Positions 1 to 6,540 are shown, numbered from the stretch's first letter. The stretch: 29,102 bases of DNA from Halovenus sp. (GCA_028275145.1 JAQCNG010000197.1:1-29102), one strand, 5' to 3'. Notes: generated from the letters alone by a model not told the origin. Program-made: numbers and translations.

Positions 1-837
1 GAGATTGTGGGCCAGTCCACTTGCTGCAGTGTGCCCGGGCCGCTGAACAAAAAGTTGTCGGAGACTGGCACGTACTACATCGAAGTCGAGGGTACCAGCG
101 GACAGAAGACCACAGAGTACACGCTCGATTACGACAAGATAACACCCACAGAGAACGACCCGTTCGCACCCAACAGTAACTTCAGTGCCGCTGCCCCGCT
201 GGGTGAGGGCTTCCACGACGCGAAACTCTGGGGCGGTGAGTCAGACTTCTACGAGATTCAGGCAAACACCACCGACGCGATTCAGGTCAATCTCGAGAAC
301 GCCCAGCCAAACGACCTGGCACTGCGTGTGTACAACAGCGACCAGGAAGAGATTGTGGGCCAGTCCGCTTGCTGCAGTGTGCCCGGGCCGCTGACAAAGA
401 AACTGCCGGAGACCGGCACGTACTACATCAAGGCCGCAGGTACGAGTACACAGAAGACCACAGAGTACACGCTCGATTACGACAAGATAACACCCACAGA
501 GAATGACCCGTTCGCACCCAACAGCAACTTTAGCTCTGCTAGCCTACTGACACAGAGATTCACAGACGCCAAGCTCTGGGGTGGTGAGTCGGACTTCTAT
601 CGGGTTGTGCTGACTGCAAACGAGACAATCGAGGTGAATCTCGAGAACGCTCAGCCAAACGACTTGGCACTGCGTGTGTACAACAGCGACCGAGAGGAGA
701 TTGTGGGCCAGTCCACTTGCTGCAGTGTGCCCGGGCCGCTCATCGAAACGGTGCCCGAGACCGGTTCGTACTACATCGAAGTCGAAGGTACCAGCGAACA
801 GAAGACCACAGAGTACACGCTCGACAGTAACAGGTCG
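1..837 (+). repeat. Tandem 348-bp repeats within the PPC protein
   Basis: Three consecutive units start at 1, 349 and 697 with exact 348-bp spacing. The stretch starting gagattgtgggccagtcc recurs at the start of each, and units 1 and 2 differ mainly in the segment before GGESDFY. The third unit is cut short and runs into the calcium-loop region at about 838. The repeats keep frame (116 codons). Near-identity at the nucleotide level points to recent duplication or gene conversion, and more units probably lie to the left. Confidence 0.9.
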
Positions 838-1173
838 AACAACGACAGCGACGGCGATACGATTCCGGATATCATCGACGAAGCACCCAATCAGCCAGAG
901 GATTTCGACGGGTGCCAGGACGAGGATGGGGTGCCGGACCCCTTCCTGTGTCCGCTGGCTGACGACCCACCGCAGGATCTCGACGACGACGGCCTCTACG
1001 AGGATATCGACGGTGACGGTGCGTTCGATATCTTCGACGTGCAGGCGTTGTTCAACAATCTCGACAGCGACGCCGCGGAACTCAATCCAGGGGCGTTCAA
1101 CTTCAACAACGACGAAAACCCCACGGAGGTGACCATCTTCGACGTACAGGGCCTGTTCAACCTGCTCGATTAG
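1..1173 (+). CDS. Secreted PPC-repeat protein with dockerin-like C-terminus (5' partial)
   Basis: The frame is open from the left edge, so the N-terminus and any signal peptide are missing; 390 codons are visible. It begins inside a tandem repeat of 116 residues whose units start at nt 1, 349 and 697 and share a CCSVPGP motif, GTYYIEVEGTS and LALRVYNSD. This pattern fits bacterial pre-peptidase C-terminal (PPC) beta-sandwich domains, which usually occur in extracellular proteins. From about nt 838 follow Asp-rich thrombospondin-3-like calcium loops (DSDGDTIPD, DEDGVPD). The last 60 residues form a dockerin-like module with two Ca-loop/helix segments (DIDGDGAFDIFDVQALF and TEVTIFDVQGLF). The next gene ends in nearly the same module, which suggests a shared partner or surface-attachment mode. 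Catalytic domains, if any, lie outside the window. Domain calls rest on motif recognition. Confidence 0.8.
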   Translation, partial: EIVGQSTCCSVPGPLNKKLSETGTYYIEVEGTSGQKTTEYTLDYDKITPTENDPFAPNSNFSAAAPLGEGFHDAKLWGGESDFYEIQANTTDAIQVNLENAQPNDLALRVYNSDQEEIVGQSACCSVPGPLTKKLPETGTYYIKAAGTSTQKTTEYTLDYDKITPTENDPFAPNSNFSSASLLTQRFTDAKLWGGESDFYRVVLTANETIEVNLENAQPNDLALRVYNSDREEIVGQSTCCSVPGPLIETVPETGSYYIEVEGTSEQKTTEYTLDSNRSNNDSDGDTIPDIIDEAPNQPEDFDGCQDEDGVPDPFLCPLADDPPQDLDDDGLYEDIDGDGAFDIFDVQALFNNLDSDAAELNPGAFNFNNDENPTEVTIFDVQGLFNLLD

Positions 1174-1526
1174 ACACAGCAGGCGGTCGGTTCGCGCAGC
1201 GGGCCACCGTCTCCCGCAGACGGTCCCTCCGGACGGCGTGTCCGGTGTGGCTCGTCTTCCCGGTCCAGTGGGCCGGCCAATCATCTCGTGAAGGCAGAGC
1301 GCCCGGACGAGCGGCCAGTCCGTTGTCGCATCGCTCGCTCGACTCCGATATCTCTCTCCGGGGATGGCGCTGTCCGGCTCAGAGGGGTCGAGGGGTGATC
1401 AGGTCGCAGGGGTGGTGCCGACGACGTCTGCAGACCCGCTCGCGTCTCGAACTCACTCGCCGAGACAGTATCTCAAAATACTTTTTTCTGTTCCGTGTGG
1501 TGTGTACTTTGGTACCAACACAGATT
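1174..1526. other. Intergenic region with tandem hairpins and a promoter
   Basis: I see no gene in these 353 bases. Just after the stop of the PPC gene are two perfect hairpins: ACCGTCT/AGACGGT at 1206-1224 and CCGGAC/GTCCGG at 1229-1245. They could define the transcript end, although no T-run follows. The 3' end of the region carries the AT-rich box of the next gene. The frame of the downstream peptidase stays open through much of this stretch, but its Tat signal and promoter argue for translation starting only at 1527. Confidence 0.5.
1472..1487 (+). promoter_or_regulatory. TATA-like box for the M14 peptidase gene
   Basis: The AT-rich run ctcaaaatactttttt stands out in GC-rich surroundings. 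It lies 40-55 nt upstream of the ATG at 1527, which would allow a leader of about 20 nt. It is the best promoter candidate in the intergenic region. Confidence 0.45.
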
Positions 1527-4500
1527 ATGACTGAACGGACGGGTCCCCACGACGAATCGACTGATGTACTGGGCCGCGATAACGAGCGAACCACCGGTTA
1601 CTTCGAGGGATGTGCCATCGACAGGCGAACGTTCCTGGGCGTCGCAGCAGCCACGGGTGCTGCGCTCAGTCTACCGGGGACAGCCGCCGGCAAAGAGCAG
1701 GTCGAAAGCGAGTTGCTGTCGAGCGTCGCGGAGTTCGCTATCAATCACACGCCGGACGACTACGAGGCAGGACTCGTCGTCAAGTTCACCGACGCCAGCG
1801 CCGCCGAAACGTTCGACGAGACGTTCAGCTACGATTACGACGACGACAGGCCTCGCCCGGCAAAGACAGTCGTCCGGACAGAGCCCACGCCTGCCGGACA
1901 CGGGCGTCTCACGACACCGGAGGTCCAGACACTGCTCGGCATGGACGGAATCGAGGGTATCGATTTCTCGCCGGGTGCCAACCCCTTCTGGACGCTCGAA
2001 CAAGACCCCTACGGTGACGGTGTGTTCCCACCCGTCGATGGGGCCCGGGATTACCTCTCCTTCGAGGAGACTGTCGCCGGTCTGCAACATCTCGGCGACG
2101 AACACCCCGACCAGTTGAATCTCACGACCACCGACCGGAACTCCCCGGGCTGGACCAATCTCTTTCTGGAGGCTGACGAGCGATACCCAATCTACGTGGC
2201 GCAGGTGACAAACGACATCGAGACCACCTTCGAAGAAAAAAGCAAGGTGGTCTACACCGTCAGCATCCACGGCGACGAACCACAGGGCCGCGAGACGGCA
2301 ATTCGACTCATCGAGGACATCGTGACGGGCGGGGCCCCCGAGTTCGAGGCGGTGCTCGACGACGTTGCGCTCGTGTTCGTGTTCAGCAACCCTGACGGGT
2401 GGATGTCTCGGGAGCCGTACACCGAACTCCCGTACCCGCAAAGCGACAACCCGTTCGAGGGCGTTGAGTTCGACGACGTCAATCTGTTGCGCGGAAACGG
2501 CAGTTTCCCCGGCGGAACACAGACCGACACCAACCGCCAGTATCCGACAATCGGCTGGGTCAACCCCGGGTTCTACCCGGCCGAACCGGAAGACGCGCCC
2601 GAGTTTTTCGACCAACTCGTGCCCGACGCGCTCGGTGCAGTCGAACACTTCCGGAACTACCAGAACGTCGAGTTCCTGTGTGACTACCACGGGATGGGTA
2701 TCGCTGACCAGATGGTGCTCAACCTCGAAACAAACGCCCCGTTCGACCACCTGAAAACACACAATCTGGACGAGGTTAGCATCCAGATTGGGGAGGGGAT
2801 GGTCGGGGAGTTCGGTGACATCAGCACGATTGCCGACGACGTCGCCGTTGCACTCGAGGAACACTACTACCAGATTGACGACGGCGAGGGCGACCAGTTT
2901 GTCCCACAGGGTGGCAGTTACAACGGCCTGCTCGACTGGGGCACAATCTACGACACCCTCAGCTACCAGGTCACAGGTGCGTTCCTCGGCTGGGCCGGTG
3001 TGCCCGAGGAGCAAGGCGGTCTGGGTGCGATTACGGTCGCACCGGAGATGCTTCACTCCAACCCGAACGGGTTGGCGTTTATGAACTGGAAACCGTACTG
3101 GGCACGCCACCAGACACTCTCCTACCGGGTTTCGATGCGCGAGTACGCCAAACTGGCTGCTGCAGACACCGAAGCGACAGTTCTCACCGGCAACCGCAAC
3201 ACCGCCTACGTTGGGAGCAGTGAACTGACCCGCTCCTCCGATGACCTCCCGCACACGGGTGGGGAGGCTGGCTCACAGTCCGCGTCGGGGTCGACAGAGA
3301 TGCGGAGAGCGCACGCGTCGCTGTCGGCCGGTGGTGTCTCCACCACCGCAATCGAGAGTCGGAGTGAGACCCACTCGATGTCGATTCAGTTCGATGCCAG
3401 CGGCGACGCCACCGGCGAACTCCGACTCCGGAATCCGGCGGGCGCGGTTGTTCGCCGGGTTGCATTCGACCAACTCGACGACCAGGTTCGTGACTTCGTC
3501 GACGACCTGTTCGTCTCTGCCCCGGACGCTGGCCAGTGGACCCTGGAGGCTCTTGGCGATGTCGCGTTCGACGTGTCGACGACCATTATCGACGCCGATG
3601 ACGTTCCGGACCCCCGAAACGCCTGGGACGGCGAGGGCTTCGAGCAACGGGAGTACGAGGTCAACCCAATGCAGTTTTTTGACAACCTCGCACCCTACAT
3701 CGTCGACGACGGCTCGCTACAGGGTATCACGACCGACGACGTCGCCAGCGGCCTCGACGAGTACGAGCAACTCGTAGTCTCTCATGACGTTGGAATCGAC
3801 GACCCGACCTACGTCGGCGCTATCGCATCCTTTGTCGACAGTGGCGGTGACCTCGTGTTGACCGACTCCGGGGTGAACCTCCTCGGGGCGCTCGATGTCG
3901 GTGACCTGGGGACATTCGGGACCGACGACACCGAGAACGTGACCGTGAACTTCGTCAACCTCGACGACAGGGAGTTCGACCATCCGCTGCTGTCGGGCAT
4001 CCGCCCCCGCCAGCAGGAGATGTGGAAGGGTCCACAGATGGGCTACACGCCGGCGATAGACCAGCCCGCGACCGTGGTCGACCCCGACGCCTTCGCGGAT
4101 GCCGGCGGCGAGATGGCCGGAATGATCCGCGGTGACTCCGATGCGGTTGGCGAACCCGGTCAGGGAATCGAAGGTGACCCCGGCGTCGGCGCCGGAACAA
4201 TCGAGGTCGGCGACGCCGAGGTCACGATTCTCGGGTCGATTCTCCCGCCCGCGAGCCAGCAGCAACTCCACCCCTTCGGCATGGCCGACTACGCCGTGTC
4301 GTTCATGGGGCATACCCTCCTGTGCAACGCACTCGGCTTCGTCCAGCGTCGGTTGCGCGACGGCGAACTCGTCCGGAGTTACGGGGTGGAACCGCCGGCC
4401 ACAGTCCTCGGCGACCAGCGACCCACCGACCCCGACGGCGACGGCCGCTACGAGGATATCGACGGCGACGGGACGTTCGACATCTTCGACGTGCAGGCGC

Positions 4501-4622
4501 TGTTCGACAACCTCGACAGTGACGTCGTCCAGAACAACCCTGCGGCGTTCACGTTCGACGACAGCAATCCCGGCGAGGTGACCCTCTTCGACGTGCAGGC
4601 GCTGTTCAACAGACTCGAGTAG
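1527..4622 (+). CDS. Tat-exported M14-family zinc carboxypeptidase with dockerin-like C-terminus
   Basis: 1031 residues from the ATG at 1527. A twin-arginine signal (RRTFLG, Arg33-Arg34) before a hydrophobic Ala/Gly/Leu stretch supports folded export by Tat, as is usual for secreted haloarchaeal enzymes. The peptidase domain has the M14 zinc motif HGDE (His248, Glu251), an NPDG segment near 288-291 and a later DYHGMG with His388 as probable third ligand. The Glu in PEM near 507 may be the catalytic base, though this is less certain. After a low-complexity stretch comes a beta-rich segment, then a ThuA/GATase-like region (YEQLVVSHD, VDSGGDLVLTDSG). Residues about 968-1031 form a dockerin-like module almost matching that of the upstream gene. 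It would cleave C-terminal residues of peptides outside the cell; substrate unknown. The frame is open further upstream, but that part lacks protein-like features. Confidence 0.8.
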   Translation: MTERTGPHDESTDVLGRDNERTTGYFEGCAIDRRTFLGVAAATGAALSLPGTAAGKEQVESELLSSVAEFAINHTPDDYEAGLVVKFTDASAAETFDETFSYDYDDDRPRPAKTVVRTEPTPAGHGRLTTPEVQTLLGMDGIEGIDFSPGANPFWTLEQDPYGDGVFPPVDGARDYLSFEETVAGLQHLGDEHPDQLNLTTTDRNSPGWTNLFLEADERYPIYVAQVTNDIETTFEEKSKVVYTVSIHGDEPQGRETAIRLIEDIVTGGAPEFEAVLDDVALVFVFSNPDGWMSREPYTELPYPQSDNPFEGVEFDDVNLLRGNGSFPGGTQTDTNRQYPTIGWVNPGFYPAEPEDAPEFFDQLVPDALGAVEHFRNYQNVEFLCDYHGMGIADQMVLNLETNAPFDHLKTHNLDEVSIQIGEGMVGEFGDISTIADDVAVALEEHYYQIDDGEGDQFVPQGGSYNGLLDWGTIYDTLSYQVTGAFLGWAGVPEEQGGLGAITVAPEMLHSNPNGLAFMNWKPYWARHQTLSYRVSMREYAKLAAADTEATVLTGNRNTAYVGSSELTRSSDDLPHTGGEAGSQSASGSTEMRRAHASLSAGGVSTTAIESRSETHSMSIQFDASGDATGELRLRNPAGAVVRRVAFDQLDDQVRDFVDDLFVSAPDAGQWTLEALGDVAFDVSTTIIDADDVPDPRNAWDGEGFEQREYEVNPMQFFDNLAPYIVDDGSLQGITTDDVASGLDEYEQLVVSHDVGIDDPTYVGAIASFVDSGGDLVLTDSGVNLLGALDVGDLGTFGTDDTENVTVNFVNLDDREFDHPLLSGIRPRQQEMWKGPQMGYTPAIDQPATVVDPDAFADAGGEMAGMIRGDSDAVGEPGQGIEGDPGVGAGTIEVGDAEVTILGSILPPASQQQLHPFGMADYAVSFMGHTLLCNALGFVQRRLRDGELVRSYGVEPPATVLGDQRPTDPDGDGRYEDIDGDGTFDIFDVQALFDNLDSDVVQNNPAAFTFDDSNPGEVTLFDVQALFNRLE

Positions 4623-4982
4623 ACGTGACAGGGGGGCGAACTCCGAAGACAGTTATTCTCACAGACGACTTACCGTGTGACGTACACGCCGAGTTGCAGT
4701 GTGGTCTTTCCCCCCGAGTCTCAACTCGGCCAATGCTCTTGTCGCATTCCCGAGGCTGTGTCGGACTGACCGAGTTTTCCGACCCAGACACCGGGTTTCC
4801 GGTGGGCGTTCGCCTCGATGACGCCGCCGGCATTCGTCGAACCCATCCACGACCGGTACAATCCGGTGGAGTTACCCGCGGCGGTGTTTGCGCTACTTTG
4901 CCAGCCCTGACCGACGAGGCACTCAGAGCGCAGGTCACCGACCAGCACCTGCTGGCTGGGGTGCCCGTCTGAGGGCGGCCGT
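4623..4982. other. Degraded stretch without a recognisable gene
   Basis: A plus-strand frame of 115 codons runs from 4625 to 4972, but its product matches nothing I know, is rich in Arg, Thr and Pro, and starts 3 nt after the peptidase stop. Another frame holds a short protein-like piece (4818-4910, MTPPAFVEPIHDRYNP...) that ends at a stop. Several short palindromes occur: CGTGT/ACACG at 4674-4688, CCGAG/CTCGG at 4714-4729 and CACCGG/CCGGTG at 4789-4804. The stretch directly abuts the tnpB remnant. I read it as gene debris, perhaps from the same mobile element. Confidence 0.4.
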
Positions 4983-5036
4983 CGTCACCACTCCTGTCCG
5001 GCGTGCGGGTTCGAGGCGGATAGAGACGCGAATGCG

Positions 5037-5088
5037 GTCGTCAGACTACGTCTGAGGGGCAGCAAAATCACGCAGTGATTTCGCGACG
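5037..5088. repeat. Palindromic mini-insertion 1 (two hairpins, 52 nt)
   Basis: It separates GFEADRDANA from WNTLSRG. It contains TCAGAC-TAC-GTCTGA (5041-5055, 6-bp stem) and AAATCAC-GCA-GTGATTT (5065-5081, 7-bp stem), each with a 3-nt loop. Its ends read GTCG and CGACG. Since 52 is not a multiple of 3, it shifts the tnpB frame. Confidence 0.7.
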
Positions 5089-5148
5089 GCGTGGAACACT
5101 CTTTCTCGCGGTCTTGAAAAAGTAGGACCGGGACGCCCCGAATCAACG

Positions 5149-5205
5149 TCCTCAAAATCACACAGCGATTCTGATGTGCGAACGGGAGCTTCGCTCTCGT
5201 TACCG
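5149..5205. repeat. Palindromic mini-insertion 2 (two hairpins, 57 nt)
   Basis: It lies between PESTS and PVETALP without changing the frame. The first hairpin, AATCAC-ACA-GCGATT (5156-5170), is a mutated version of the one at 5065-5081. The second, AACGGGAGC-TTC-GCTCTCGTT (5181-5201), has a 9-bp stem with a single G-T pair. Confidence 0.65.
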
Positions 5206-5253
5206 CCCGTGGAAACTGCGCTCCCTGTGGATAGCTCTGTGTCTGCAAAGCGC

Positions 5254-5299
5254 GTTCACCAGACGTTGTCTGGTGGGCTGTCAGACGCAGTCTGACAAC
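5254..5299. repeat. Palindromic mini-insertion 3 (two hairpins, 46 nt)
   Basis: It splits SAKR from VVEAGGP. It contains CACCAGAC-GTT-GTCTGGTG (5257-5275) and TGTCAGAC-GCA-GTCTGACA (5279-5297), both perfect 8-bp stems with 3-nt loops. The insertion starts with GTT and ends with AAC. It shifts the frame. Confidence 0.7.
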
Positions 5300-5335
5300 G
5301 TCGTGGAAGCAGGAGGCCCTACCCTCAAGGAGCGA

Positions 5336-5349
5336 ACGGCGTCAGCCGT
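5336..5349. repeat. Short palindrome near the tnpB 3' end
   Basis: ACGGC-GTCA-GCCGT forms a 5-bp stem inside the segment read as KERTASAVSE. It may be an original part of the TnpB tail or guide-RNA scaffold rather than an insertion. Confidence 0.5.
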
Positions 5350-5370
5350 GAGCGAGTATGGTAGGGTAGT

Positions 5371-6108
5371 TCACAGAGACGCGAAGATAGCCAACCCCGC
5401 GACGACGAACTGAATCAGACCGAGAGCGGTGAAAAACGCGCCAATGACACCAAACCGCTTGATTGCGTCTGACTCGTCCCCGGCGGTGATGTGTAGGTCG
5501 GAACTGATCCCCAGTAAATGTCCCACGGTCATGTGTGGGCGAGTTCGTATCTTTCCGAGTTTACCCATTCCGTGTGTGTTGCTCCCGACGTAGGTGGACT
5601 CGGTTCCGAGACCCTCCTGTCGCTCGACGAGAGTCTGTTTGTGACCATAAATGTGGAGTCGATCGTCGGCCTCGATTCGCCGTTCCTTGTGTATTCGCTC
5701 CCGGTTTTTCCACTCATCTTCCTTGGCGTAGATGTTGGCTCCTGTGGGGTCGACCGCTACCGTTCCGGTCTCATCGCGGAGTTGAAACGGTTCGCCTTCG
5801 GTCCCTCTGTCTTCCATATGGTAATTGGACTCCCGGTTATCACCGGTGCTGCCCGCGTCTCTATCATGATACTCCCACGCATACGCCAGACACTCCTGTT
5901 CGGAGTATTTTCCTGTTACGGTCCCGTCGAGCTCCGCCGCCGTTCCGGTGAACTCGACGAGACCGTCGCTTCCCATCCTGACGGTCTGGATATCATCCGG
6001 GTCGTTCTGTCTGAGCCGGAACGCTCTGTAGAGGTGTGTGCCCCCGAACAGTAGTATTGGCAGAATAACCACCACGACCAGAACCACAATCCCCAGTGTT
6101 ATTATCAC
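5371..6108 (-). CDS. Membrane-anchored GIDE/MULAN-like domain protein
   Basis: About 245 residues if translation begins at the GTG at 6108. That start was chosen because a box reading catttatatc lies about 30 nt upstream; the frame is open further up but would then cross the box. Residues 2-22 form one membrane helix, and the last 30 residues (GVIGAFFTALGLIQFVVAGLAIFAS) form one or two more. Between them VEFTGTAAELDGTVTG, ECLAYAWEY and RDETGTVAVDPTGA match the GIDE domain pattern known from mitochondrial MULAN E3 ligases and from membrane proteins of archaea and bacteria. No RING finger is present, so ubiquitin-ligase activity should not be inferred; the role is unknown. The stop codon (5371-5373) lies in the final bases of the tnpB remnant. 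GC content looks lower than in the genes right of the tRNA, which suggests transfer. Confidence 0.75.
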   Translation of the reverse strand: MIITLGIVVLVVVVILPILLFGGTHLYRAFRLRQNDPDDIQTVRMGSDGLVEFTGTAAELDGTVTGKYSEQECLAYAWEYHDRDAGSTGDNRESNYHMEDRGTEGEPFQLRDETGTVAVDPTGANIYAKEDEWKNRERIHKERRIEADDRLHIYGHKQTLVERQEGLGTESTYVGSNTHGMGKLGKIRTRPHMTVGHLLGISSDLHITAGDESDAIKRFGVIGAFFTALGLIQFVVAGLAIFASL

Positions 6109-6135
6109 GGATACATCGATGGTTAATTCGACGAT

Positions 6136-6145
6136 GATATAAATG
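6136..6145 (-). promoter_or_regulatory. TATA-like box for the GIDE-domain gene
   Basis: On the minus strand it reads catttatatc, centred about 32 nt upstream of the GTG at 6108. This is the spacing expected for a nearly leaderless haloarchaeal transcript and supports that start. Confidence 0.55.
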
Positions 6146-6329
6146 ACCCACGGATGTCTCTCTGTCAGAAACGAACTCGCCGTGCTGACTGTCCTTTCTC
6201 CGTCCAACAGACCGTTCCTGACAGTTCTGGGGTGGTTGACTGCCCGATGTGAGACAGCATCAGCCTGTCATGAGCGACCCCTGTGTCGGTATGGAAGCGT
6301 TCTGTGGCACCCTCTCGTTCCTCGCAAAA

Positions 6330-6354
6330 GAGTGGGCGCTGCAGGATTTGAACC
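6330..6354. repeat. Partial copy of the tRNA-Arg 3' end (possible att site)
   Basis: These 25 nt match 6439-6463 exactly. The match covers the last part of the T-arm, the acceptor strand and four bases beyond tRNA-Arg on the minus strand. Such duplicates typically mark integration of a plasmid or provirus by a tyrosine recombinase at a tRNA gene. The two copies are only 109 bp apart, so any element between them is gone, or the copy bounds something further left. Confidence 0.6.
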
Positions 6355-6398
6355 ACGTGAACGCCTCGCAGTGCTCGGCGTTCTCTAGTTCAAATCCT
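6343..6398. repeat. Imperfect 56-bp palindrome next to tRNA-Arg
   Basis: The outer arms AGGATTTGAAC (6343-6353) and GTTCAAATCCT (6388-6398) pair over 11 bp. The inner arms GAACGCC (6359-6365) and GGCGTTC (6377-6383) pair over 7 bp around an 11-nt loop. The left outer arm comes from the duplicated tRNA T-arm and the right one is its inverted copy. Confidence 0.65.
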
Positions 6399-6442
6399 TC
6401 GCGGTTCACTCGTCACTGCTCACGTTCGTTCGCAGGATGAGT

Positions 6443-6516
6443 GGGCGCTGCAGGATTTGAACCCGCGACATCTTGGTCCGAAGCCAAGTGCTCTGTCCAA
6501 GCTGAGCTAAGCGCCC
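6443..6516 (-). tRNA. tRNA-Arg (anticodon TCG)
   Basis: The minus strand gives a complete 74-nt cloverleaf without intron: acceptor arms GGGCGCT/AGCGCCC pair over all 7 bp, D stem GCTC/GAGC, anticodon stem CTTGG/CCAAG with loop CTTCGGA and anticodon TCG, and T-arm GCGGG-TTCAAAT-CCTGC. It should read CGA arginine codons. CCA is not encoded. A TATA-like box lies at the right distance upstream. Its 3' end is repeated about 109 bp further along, marking it as a likely integration site. Confidence 0.95.
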
Positions 6517-6540
6517 TGTACATGTGATTGCATGGGCACC

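Larger units (their letters stand above)
4983..5374 (+). pseudogene. tnpB: 3' remnant of an IS1341/IS605-type tnpB, broken by palindromic insertions
   Basis: Only the C-terminal end of a TnpB-type RNA-guided nuclease is left. At 4986-5036 one frame reads HHSCPACGFEADRDANA, the second half of the TnpB zinc ribbon with its DRDxN catalytic end. It resumes in another frame at 5089 with WNTLSRGLEKVGPGRPEST, again at 5206 with PVETALPVDSSVSAKRV, and at 5300 in a third frame with VVEAGGPTLKERTASAVSE. These blocks read together as one haloarchaeal TnpB tail. The intervening stretches of 52, 57 and 46 nt each hold two tight palindromes; the first and third shift the frame. The N-terminal domains are absent. 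The sequence ends in gtagggtagttcac, which looks like the right end of such elements. No functional protein can be made, but the guide-RNA-encoding end could still be transcribed. Confidence 0.8.
6109..6442. other. Gap between the GIDE gene and tRNA-Arg, with tRNA-derived dyad
   Basis: No convincing gene is present. The right part holds a partial copy of the tRNA 3' end and a long imperfect palindrome (listed separately). A minus-strand frame of 49 codons (6409 down to 6260, starting GTG) crosses this copy and reads NREGFELENAEHCEAF; translation is unproven. The left part carries the GIDE promoter. Confidence 0.5.

Noticed and set aside
1245..1526. Extended N-terminus of the M14 peptidase
   Set aside because: The upstream frame is Arg/Ser-rich, covers hairpins and the promoter, and would put the Tat signal 127 residues into the protein.
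1671..3254. Minus-strand open frame of 527 codons
   Set aside because: It lies opposite the M14 peptidase, whose catalytic motifs prove the plus strand to be coding.
4625..4972. 115-codon plus-strand frame after the peptidase
   Set aside because: There is no promoter room, no recognisable domain and an odd Arg/Thr/Pro composition. It is described as a degraded stretch rather than a gene.
5037..5299. CRISPR-like array in the hairpin cluster
   Set aside because: The repeats are short, differ between families, lie unevenly spaced and alternate with TnpB coding blocks, not spacers. No cas gene is present.
6388..6440. Second tRNA on the plus strand suggested by gttcaaatcc
   Set aside because: Only a T-arm-like piece is present. 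There are no acceptor, D or anticodon stems; it is the inverted arm of the dyad.
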